Shown: positions 1-5,107 of the stretch, piece after piece
Position numbering within the stretch: the stretch's first letter is position 1
Layout of the letters: every line of letters starts with the position of its first letter
Assembly: GCA_031284295.1 (NCBI GenBank)
Contig: JAITAE010000300.1
Span: 1-11,322, forward strand
From: Spirochaetaceae bacterium
Lineage (GTDB): Bacteria; Spirochaetota; Spirochaetia; Treponematales; Breznakiellaceae
DNA length: 11,322 nucleotides
Direction: 5' to 3'
Notes under the pieces: generated by a model
Databases searched by the model: none
What the model saw: the letters and a program-made list of their open reading frames with translations, nothing else
What the model was told of the DNA's origin: nothing
Made by a program: the position numbers and the translations under genes

Positions 1-5
1 CATCA

Positions 6-70
6 TCGCCGCGCCCCCCTACTTCCAGCCCCGCTATGCGGGTCTTCCAGTACCCCCCATTCAGGGGCTC
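6..70 (-). repeat. Structured repeat R1, left copy (inverted relative to 1472-1537)
   Basis: The reverse complement of this stretch matches 1472-1537 at about 61 of 66 aligned columns (four substitutions, one single-base indel in a G run). It contains a CCCGC/GCGGG hairpin (30-34 with 38-42, loop TAT) flanked on both sides by CTGGAAG when read on the minus strand. The right copy keeps the stem and changes only loop bases (GCA), which suggests the fold matters. Similarity stops at position 6, so this boundary appears real, although the window starts too close to see more. No target-site duplication is visible. Confidence 0.85.
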
Positions 71-140
71 CGCCAACACCGGCTGGAGTGTGCGCCGCAA
101 ACTCCGGAAATAACCGGCGCAGCCGGTTATTCCGCTTCTC
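71..140 (+). repeat. Structured 70-bp repeat R2, upstream copy
   Basis: This copy matches 861-930 at 67 of 70 positions without gaps, exactly 790 bp apart. It holds two hairpins: an imperfect 9-bp stem (85-93 with 97-105, one G/A mismatch) and a perfect 9-bp stem AATAACCGG/CCGGTTATT (109-117 with 123-131, loop CGCAG). It runs directly into the 22-bp array through the partial unit at about 132-147. It is non-coding as far as I can see. Confidence 0.9.
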
Positions 141-147
141 GCAAGTA

Positions 148-842
148 CGAGTAGCGCTTCTCACAATCACGAGTAGCGCATCTCGTAAACACGAGTACCG
201 CATCTCGCAAGTACGAGTAGCGCTTCTCACAATCACGAGTAGCGCATCTCGCAAACACGAGTAGCGCTTCTCACAATCACGAGTAGCGCATCTCGTAAAC
301 ACGAGTAGCGCTTCTCACAAGTACGAGTGCCGCTACTCGTAAGTACGAGTAGCGCTTCTCGTAAGCACGAGTGCCGCTACTCGTAAACACGAGTAGCGCT
401 TCTCACAAGTACGAGTGCCGCTACTCGTAAGCACGAGTAGCGCTTCTCACAATCACGAGTAGCGCTTCTCACAATCACGAGTAGCGCATCTCGTAAGCAC
501 GAGTACCGCTACTCGTAAGCACGAGTGCCGCTACTCGTAAGCACGAGTGCCGCTACTCGTAAGCACGAGTACCGCTACTCGTAAGCACGAGTGCCGCTAC
601 TCGTAAGCACGAGTAGCGCTTCTCACAAGTACGAGTGCCGCTACTCGTAAACACGAGTAGCGCTTCTCACAAGTACGAGTAGCGCTTCTCGTAAACACGA
701 GTGCCGCTACTCGCAAGTACGAGTGCCGCTACTCGTAAACACGAGTAGCGCAACTCGTAAGCACGAGTACCGCAACTCGTAAGCACGAGTGCCGCTACTC
801 GTAAGCACGAGTAGCGCAACTCGTAAACACGAGTAGCGCTAC
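148..842. repeat. Tandem array: 31 full 22-bp units plus one partial
   Basis: Thirty-one 22-bp units run from 148 to 829 with no indel, followed by a 13-bp partial unit to 842. Unit positions 1-10 read CGAGTRSCGC and positions 11-22 read WWCTCRYAANNA. Positions 1-16 form one dyad (CGAGT...ACTCG). Positions 13-22 plus the first four bases of the next unit form a second dyad (CTCGT-N4-ACGAG, perfect in 19 units). Dyad centres are therefore spaced every 11 bp. Doublets recur (units 1-2, 4-5, 6-7; units 8-9, 12-13, 22-23), consistent with growth by unequal recombination or slippage. There are no spacers, so this is not CRISPR. Because 22 is not a multiple of 3, any open frame through it reads a 22-residue pseudo-repeat; the frame open on the minus strand is not credible as a gene. 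Confidence 0.97.
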
Positions 843-860
843 CCCAAAAATCCGCCGCCC

Positions 861-930
861 CGCCAACACCGGCTGGAGTTTGCTCCGCAAACTCCGGAAA
901 TAACCGGCGCAGCCGGTTATTCCGCTCCTC
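861..930 (+). repeat. Structured 70-bp repeat R2, downstream copy
   Basis: This is the second copy of the 71-140 repeat (67/70 identical, same orientation). Both hairpins are perfect here: GGAGTTTGC/GCAAACTCC (875-883 with 887-895, loop TCC) and AATAACCGG/CCGGTTATT (899-907 with 913-921, loop CGCAG). Immediately after, about 922-936 (CCGCTCCTCGTAACA) resembles the right part of a 22-bp array unit, so both copies are followed by array-type sequence: a long tract upstream, a remnant here. The copy ends 13 bp before the -35 box of the HU-related gene. Confidence 0.9.
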
Positions 931-943
931 GTAACAAAAGCGC

Positions 944-972
944 TTGACATTTTCAAACTAATATGACATATT
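944..972 (+). promoter_or_regulatory. Sigma70-type promoter of the HU-related gene
   Basis: A perfect -35 TTGACA (944-949) is followed by a 17-bp spacer and the -10 candidate CATATT (967-972, 4 of 6 consensus bases). This predicts transcription starting near 979, about 25 bases before the ATG. The box pair lies in AT-rich sequence directly after the GC-rich repeat, so the repeat island may influence this promoter. Confidence 0.6.
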
Positions 973-992
973 ACAGGCATATTTTAACGTAT

Positions 993-998
993 AGGAGG
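993..998 (+). promoter_or_regulatory. Shine-Dalgarno AGGAGG for the HU-related gene
   Basis: A consensus AGGAGG sits 5 nt before the ATG at 1004 and fixes that start. It also argues for a lineage using classical Shine-Dalgarno initiation. Confidence 0.85.
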
Positions 999-1003
999 CG
1001 TAT

Positions 1004-1408
1004 ATGGCGCTTTGGCTCAAAAAAATTCAGAGGAAGAATCCGCAGAATTTAGCGCAGTCGAAATGGTATTTGACGCAGGAAAAGTCGGGGACGGTGGGGA
1101 TTAAGGCCATCGCCAAGGAGATTGAGGGGCGCTCGGCGCTTTCCCTGGGGGACGTGCAGAGCGTTCTTTCCAATTTGGTGGAAGTGCTGCCGGTTTTCCT
1201 CAAGCTGGGGCAGTCGGTAAACCTTGAAGGGTTTGGAAGTTTCCGCGTTGCGGTTTCCAGTGAAGGGACGGCAACGCCGGAAGAACTGAACGCCCGGCAC
1301 ATAAAGGGGGCGAAGCTGCGGTTTTTGCCGTCTGCCGGGCTTAGGCGTAATCTTGAGGGCATAACGTTTGAAGTGCCCGCGGAAACAACCGGGACGACAA
1401 AGGCTTAA
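1004..1408 (+). CDS. HU-related (HU-HIG type) DNA-binding protein
   Basis: This 134-residue protein matches the pattern of the histone-like HU-related family best known from Bacteroidota. The marks are an N-terminal extension with a KNPQN...SKWY segment (residues about 11-22), a TVGIKAIAKEI helix region, the helix DVQSVLSNLVEVLPVFLKLGQSV, and the HU-fold turn NLEGFGSFRVAVSSEG (about 73-88), followed by KGAKLRFLPSAGLRRNL, which corresponds to the K-x-x-x-x-F-x-P HU signature after the DNA-binding arm. Family members are thought to bind and bend DNA in the nucleoid. Canonical HU is about 90 residues, so this is longer at both ends, with a low-complexity threonine-rich tail. The start is set by the Shine-Dalgarno at 993-998, and the gene has its own promoter at 944-972. 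It is monocistronic and sits inside the repeat island; binding to the adjacent dyad array is an attractive but untested idea. Confidence 0.88.
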   Translation: MALWLKKIQRKNPQNLAQSKWYLTQEKSGTVGIKAIAKEIEGRSALSLGDVQSVLSNLVEVLPVFLKLGQSVNLEGFGSFRVAVSSEGTATPEELNARHIKGAKLRFLPSAGLRRNLEGITFEVPAETTGTTKA

Positions 1409-1435
1409 CCGGTTTATGAAAACCGCCCCCCGCCG

Positions 1436-1457
1436 CCCTGCGCCCCTTGGCGCAGGG
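1436..1457. terminator. Strong hairpin after the HU-related gene, possible terminator
   Basis: A perfect 9-bp stem CCCTGCGCC/GGCGCAGGG with a CCTT loop starts 27 bp after the stop codon. No T-run follows on the plus strand, so it does not fit a classical intrinsic terminator. It could stabilise the 3' end or act as part of the repeat island. A smaller CGGTTT/AAACCG stem (1410-1425) lies just before it. Confidence 0.4.
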
Positions 1458-1471
1458 GGCCGGAATCGATT

Positions 1472-1537
1472 GGGCCCCTGATTGGGGGGGTACTGGAAGA
1501 CCCGCGCAGCGGGGCTGGAAGTAGGGGGGCGCGGCGA
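1472..1537 (+). repeat. Structured repeat R1, right copy
   Basis: This is the inverted partner of 6-70 (about 61/66 identical). The CCCGC-GCA-GCGGG hairpin is at 1501-1513, with CTGGAAG on each side (1493-1499 and 1515-1521). With the left copy it brackets the array and the HU-related gene. A short TGCCG/CGGCA stem (1551-1564) follows just outside. Confidence 0.85.
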
Positions 1538-1794
1538 GAAGGCGGCTATGTGCCGCGAGCGGCATGGAAAACAGCGCCCCCCTTCATATTAAGAAGCATT
1601 GAAGACCTAGCAAATAACCTGGACAACAACTGACATACCTGCGTACTTTAAAGCCGCTGGCGGCCTGGCGGGTGGGCGCGCGGTATGTAGAAAAAAAAAG
1701 GAGGCTTATTTATAGTTATGGGAATTGATAAGGCGGGAAAAACGCTTTCTGGTGCGGGCGTTGACTGGGCCATGTCAATTTTAGGAGGAATACA
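1538..1794 (+). other. Non-coding leader region upstream of the PotD-like gene
   Basis: I see no credible gene here. The main structure is a predicted long stem: ACATACC (1633-1639) pairs with GGTATGT (1682-1688), extended by GCG (1641-1643) with CGC (1679-1681) across a bulged T. It encloses a GCCG/CGGC hairpin (1653-1664). Directly after comes an A9 tract (1691-1699) overlapping an AAGGAGG (1698-1704), which is 13 nt before a 15-codon frame (1718-1765). No -35/-10 pair for the downstream operon is convincing. The stem could be part of an mRNA leader, but no known riboswitch class is recognised. Confidence 0.4.
1783..1788 (+). promoter_or_regulatory. Shine-Dalgarno AGGAGG for the PotD-like gene
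   Basis: A consensus AGGAGG lies 6 nt before the ATG at 1795 and supports that start. Confidence 0.85.
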
Positions 1795-2880
1795 ATGATC
1801 AACTTCCATTTATCAAGGGCCGCGGGGCGCATCGTAAACGCACTGACCGCTGCCACACTAACGGTTGCCGCCGCGGCGTTATTTTGCGGCTGTTCAAAAA
1901 AAAGCACGGATAAAAACCTGTATATCTATAACTGGACATACTATACACCCGATTCCGTTATCCAGAAATTTGAAAAAGAATACAGTGTGGGCGTCGTTTA
2001 CGATGAATTCGCGTCCAACGAAGATATGTACGCCAAGATAAAGGCCGGCGGATCAGGGTACGACATTGTTTTTCCGTCGGGCGACTATGTTTCTATAATG
2101 TCATCTCAGGGTATGTTCGAAAAAATTGATAAATCAAAACTGTCGAACCTGGGCAACATAGACCCGCTCGTGCTGCAAAAGGCAACCTACGATCCGGCGA
2201 TGGAATACTCCGTACCGTACTATTGGGGCGCATCGGGCATAGCGGTCAACACGACCTATGTTCCCGACTACGAAAAAGACTGGACTATTTTTGAGCGCGG
2301 CGATCTTAAAAACCGCATGACCATGCTGGACGATATGCGTGAAGTTATGGGAGACGCCCTTGTTACGCTGGGATATTCGGTAAACAGTGTGAATCCCGCC
2401 GAAATAAACGCCGCCCGTGATCTTATCAACGGCAGATGGAAACCCAACCTTGTCAAATTTGACGCGGAGGCCTTTGGCAAAGGTTATGCCAATGGCGATT
2501 TTTGGGTGGTGCAGGGCTACTCGGAAGTTGTCTACGAGGAGATAGCGGACAACCAGGAACTTATCGACAGTACAGTATTCTTCATCCCGGAAAGGGGCGG
2601 CCCCGCATATATCGACAATATGTGCATACTGAAAGGCTCAAAAAGCATTGACCTTGCCCATAAATTTATCGATTTTATACATCGTCCTGAAATATACGCC
2701 GAATTCTGCGACGCGTTCAGGTTTCCCGCTACCGTAAATATCCCCGCCCGCGCCCTTCTGAAAGAAAAACCTCTTTACAGTGTAGAAGAACTTGCAAATA
2801 CGGAATTGAAGGATGATGTAGGTGAATATATTGAACTATACAACAGCGCTTGGTTTGATTCCATCCGCGTGGGAGAATAA
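1795..2880 (+). CDS. potD: PotD-like spermidine/putrescine-binding lipoprotein
   Basis: This 361-residue protein is the substrate-binding component expected for a polyamine ABC importer, anchored to the membrane and facing the periplasm. Residues 1-32 form a lipoprotein signal sequence ending FCG before Cys33; the -3 residue is Phe, a relaxed lipobox of the kind tolerated in spirochaetes. The mature part follows the PotD/PotF pattern: LYIYNWTYYTPDSVIQKFEKEY (here about residues 42-63, opening strand and helix), YDIVFPSGDY, the hinge segment PYYWGASGIAVN, and late segments ending in IDNMCILKGS and a helical C-terminal lobe. Length fits the family (about 350). The start is set by AGGAGG at 1783-1788. 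It heads a tight run with the next two genes, but no potA, potB or potC lies in the window, so the permease must be elsewhere or the protein has another role. Polyamine specificity is inferred from family resemblance only. Confidence 0.87.
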   Translation: MINFHLSRAAGRIVNALTAATLTVAAAALFCGCSKKSTDKNLYIYNWTYYTPDSVIQKFEKEYSVGVVYDEFASNEDMYAKIKAGGSGYDIVFPSGDYVSIMSSQGMFEKIDKSKLSNLGNIDPLVLQKATYDPAMEYSVPYYWGASGIAVNTTYVPDYEKDWTIFERGDLKNRMTMLDDMREVMGDALVTLGYSVNSVNPAEINAARDLINGRWKPNLVKFDAEAFGKGYANGDFWVVQGYSEVVYEEIADNQELIDSTVFFIPERGGPAYIDNMCILKGSKSIDLAHKFIDFIHRPEIYAEFCDAFRFPATVNIPARALLKEKPLYSVEELANTELKDDVGEYIELYNSAWFDSIRVGE

Positions 2881-2886
2881 GCCGGC

Positions 2887-3705
2887 GTGAAGTTTATTAT
2901 CATGGGGTCAGGCACATCCAACGGAGTACCTGTTATTGGATGCGGCTGCCCCGTGTGCGCTTCCGCCGACGAGCGGGATAAGCGTATGCGTTCGTCCCTG
3001 TATATCAAAGGAGAGGGGGGCGAGCGCATAGTGGTTGACACGGGGCCTGAATTCAGGCTTCAGGCTTTGCGGGCTGGAATAAAGTATATTGACCTTGTTT
3101 TACTGACCCATTCACACGCGGACCACCTTCACGGGCTGGATGATCTGCGCCAGCTTTCGCGGATAAGGCCGGTGAAGATTTATGGGAACGAACAGTCAAT
3201 CAACGATATTCGTGAACGCTTCGCCTATATTTGGCGCAAAACCCAGAAGGGCGGCGGCAAACCCAGAATCGACCTGCACACGGTAAATGACACGTTTTCG
3301 TTTCAAAACCTTGTCATTACGCCTATTCCCGTAAAACATGGAAACCTGGATATTTTCGGCTGGAAAATAAGCGAAAACACCGCCGCCGCGCACGTTGAAG
3401 CGGCATATATAACCGACTGTAGTTTTATAGGCGACGCGCCGCTTGCCCTGCTTAAAAACATTTCCTGCCTTGTGCTGGGCGCGCTGCGCGTGAGCCGCCA
3501 CGAGACCCACTTTTCGTTTGACGAGGCGCTGGAAACCGTAAAGAGAATCGGCTCCCCCGCGTTGACACGGGGTTTTTTTACGCATATAGCGGATGAACAT
3601 TTTTATACAGAAATCAATGAATACTGCGCCCGTTGGCTTACAAAAAATGATATGCGTCAGGTAACAATTCAAAGCGCATACGACGGGCTGGAGATAAGTA
3701 TATGA
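2887..3705 (+). CDS. PhnP-like metallo-beta-lactamase-fold hydrolase
   Basis: This 272-residue cytoplasmic protein belongs to the MBL-fold group that includes PhnP phosphodiesterases. Metal ligands are visible: LTHSHADH gives His75, His77, Asp79 and His80; His151 (VKHG), Asp177 (TDCSF) and His233 (FFTHIADEH) complete a two-metal site. Near the N-terminus, GSGTSNGVPVIGCGCPVC gives Cys19, Cys21 and Cys24, matching the extra structural zinc site described for PhnP. The C-terminal AYDGLEISI is also typical. The start is GTG at 2887, 6 nt after the previous stop; it is preferred over ATG 2902 because it restores the usual MKxxxxGSGTS opening, although the Shine-Dalgarno (GGAGA at 2872-2876) is weak and translation probably relies on coupling. 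The substrate is unknown: with no phn genes nearby, a phosphonate role is not supported, and a cyclic phosphate or phosphodiester is the best general guess. Confidence 0.88.
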   Translation: MKFIIMGSGTSNGVPVIGCGCPVCASADERDKRMRSSLYIKGEGGERIVVDTGPEFRLQALRAGIKYIDLVLLTHSHADHLHGLDDLRQLSRIRPVKIYGNEQSINDIRERFAYIWRKTQKGGGKPRIDLHTVNDTFSFQNLVITPIPVKHGNLDIFGWKISENTAAAHVEAAYITDCSFIGDAPLALLKNISCLVLGALRVSRHETHFSFDEALETVKRIGSPALTRGFFTHIADEHFYTEINEYCARWLTKNDMRQVTIQSAYDGLEISI

Positions 3706-4985
3706 ATCGCAATGTTTTTTATATGTTTTTAATCGCAATAATATTTTCATCAGCTTCCGGCAAAATATTTGCGGCGGAACCAAAAGGCCGCGGGGATTAC
3801 CTTAGCGTAAAGATAGCTGTGATAGGGCCCGGTGATGAACTGTATTTCTGGTGGGGGCATCTTGGCCTAATCATCGACGATGAACTGTCCGGCACTTCAA
3901 AATTTTATGATTACGGCGTGTTTTCATTCGACAACGAAAATTTCTTTTTGAACTTTGCGTTAGGGCGGCTCTTGTATAGCAGCACGGCATCGAACGCTTA
4001 CGATATTATGCGCCACTACATCAGGACAAACCGCGATATAACCATATATACGCTGAATTTGAGCGCCGCGCAAAAAGAGGCCATAATGCGGGCGGCGGAA
4101 CATAACATACTGCCGGAATACCGTGATTACCTTTACAATCATTTTTCCGACAACTGTGTTACCAGGGTAGCCAATCTGCTTGACAACGCTCTGGGCGGAC
4201 AATTCTATGCAATGGCGGAAAACACGCCGGGGCGCTTTACCCTGCGTGAACATGTCCGCAGGCATACGTACATTTCACCTTTCTGGGACTGGTTCCTGAA
4301 TTTTATTATGGGACAGGATATTGACGCGCCTTCAACGGTTAAACAGGAGTTGTTTTTGCCGTCTGAAGTTGGACGCGCGTTGCAAACATTCCGTTACATT
4401 GACGATAAGGGCATTGAACAGCCTATTGTAAGTTCCGTAGAGCTTGTGAACACGGCAAAGGGCTGCCCGCCGGTGCTGGAAAAGCCCCGCGTCCAATGGC
4501 CCTACGAACTTTGTTACGGCGCCGTGATCGCGCTCGCGCTTCTGATCTTTATGCTTATGTCAAAGAAATATAACAGCGGACGTGTACTGCTTGGTTTAAG
4601 CCAATCGCTTTTGGGATTATTTTTTGGAGTTGCGGGGGCAGTCGCGTTTTTTATGACATTCTTTACAAACCACGATTATTCATGGCACAACATAAATGTT
4701 CTTTTCGTGAATCCGCTGCTGCTGGCGGCCATACCCCTTGGATTTAACAGCGCGTTCAGCAGGAAAGAGAACAAGCGTATTTTATCGGAAAAAATACTAA
4801 AAGTGCTTTGGACATACGTTTTCCTAGGCGGCGTTTTTACAATGCTTATCAAGCTGCTCCCGTTTTTCTACCAGCAGAATCAGGTAACGCTTGCTCTTGT
4901 GCTGCCCTGGTCGTTCACACTGAGTTTCATCCCTGTATGGATAGGGAAGATGTTACCCCCTCCCTCCGCTAAAAAAGACGTGTAG
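3702..4985 (+). CDS. DUF4105 / Lnb N-terminal-domain membrane protein
   Basis: This 427-residue envelope protein starts with a signal peptide (about 1-25, ending FAA). The exported N-terminal half shows the DUF4105 (Lnb N-terminal periplasmic) signature: ELYFWWGHLGLII with His53, FYDYGVFSFDNENFFLNFALGRL (split over about 68-90), and the FSDNCVTR motif with Cys152. His53 and Cys152 are the residues one would suspect in a papain-like or NlpC/P60-like site, but the family's activity is not established here. The C-terminal part has about five hydrophobic segments (near 268-286, 296-320, 332-350, 365-388, 396-415); SWHNINVLFVNPLLL between the second and third is typical of longer family members. 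Its ATG overlaps the upstream TGA as ATGA, indicating translational coupling with the hydrolase. Family assignment is fairly sure; function is unknown. Confidence 0.82.
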   Translation: MNRNVFYMFLIAIIFSSASGKIFAAEPKGRGDYLSVKIAVIGPGDELYFWWGHLGLIIDDELSGTSKFYDYGVFSFDNENFFLNFALGRLLYSSTASNAYDIMRHYIRTNRDITIYTLNLSAAQKEAIMRAAEHNILPEYRDYLYNHFSDNCVTRVANLLDNALGGQFYAMAENTPGRFTLREHVRRHTYISPFWDWFLNFIMGQDIDAPSTVKQELFLPSEVGRALQTFRYIDDKGIEQPIVSSVELVNTAKGCPPVLEKPRVQWPYELCYGAVIALALLIFMLMSKKYNSGRVLLGLSQSLLGLFFGVAGAVAFFMTFFTNHDYSWHNINVLFVNPLLLAAIPLGFNSAFSRKENKRILSEKILKVLWTYVFLGGVFTMLIKLLPFFYQQNQVTLALVLPWSFTLSFIPVWIGKMLPPPSAKKDV

Positions 4986-5107
4986 TAACTACGGATCAAC
5001 AGGCATCGGGGCCCTGCTGTAGACATAAATCTAACACAAACCGCGTACATTCGCGCGCCTGTCTATGTGCAATTGGAGAATTATGGTTTTATGGGTAAAA
5101 TTATAGT
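4986..5107 (+). other. Intergenic spacer with a mini-ORF before the receptor gene
   Basis: This 122-bp gap has no clear promoter. A weak stem pairs TAGACA (5020-5025) with TGTCTA (5060-5065) around a CGCG/CGCG hairpin (5042-5055). The only good Shine-Dalgarno-like site, TGGAGAA (5074-5080), is positioned for a seven-codon frame MVLWVKL (5083-5106), whose TAG is one base before the ATG at 5108. The mini-ORF may feed ribosomes to that ATG. Confidence 0.3.

Noticed and set aside
3..302. Minus-strand open frame of 99 codons through the repeats
   Set aside because: It crosses the R1 repeat, the R2 repeat and the array; its peptide is only the translated 22-bp repeat in rotating frame, and units containing CTACTC bring TAG stops on that strand further along.
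148..842. CRISPR array
   Set aside because: Units are contiguous 22-mers with no unique spacers, and no cas genes are present.
6..1537. Insertion sequence
   Set aside because: Inverted repeats are present, but there is no transposase and no target duplication, so only a non-autonomous or structural element can be entertained.
1341..1565. Minus-strand frame of 74 codons after the HU-related gene
   Set aside because: It overlaps the end of a well-supported gene, the 1436-1457 hairpin and the R1 repeat; there is no ribosome site and the composition reflects GC-rich repeats.
1564..1602. Twelve-codon frame MENSAPLHIKKH
   Set aside because: No ribosome site, and too short to distinguish from chance.
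1761..1789. TTGACT as the -35 of a potD promoter
   Set aside because: At 17 bp spacing the -10 position reads GGAGGA within the ribosome site, which is not promoter-like.
3196..3783. Minus-strand frame of 195 codons
   Set aside because: It lies antisense to the hydrolase and the DUF4105 protein, both of which have clear family motifs; no ribosome site or recognisable domain.
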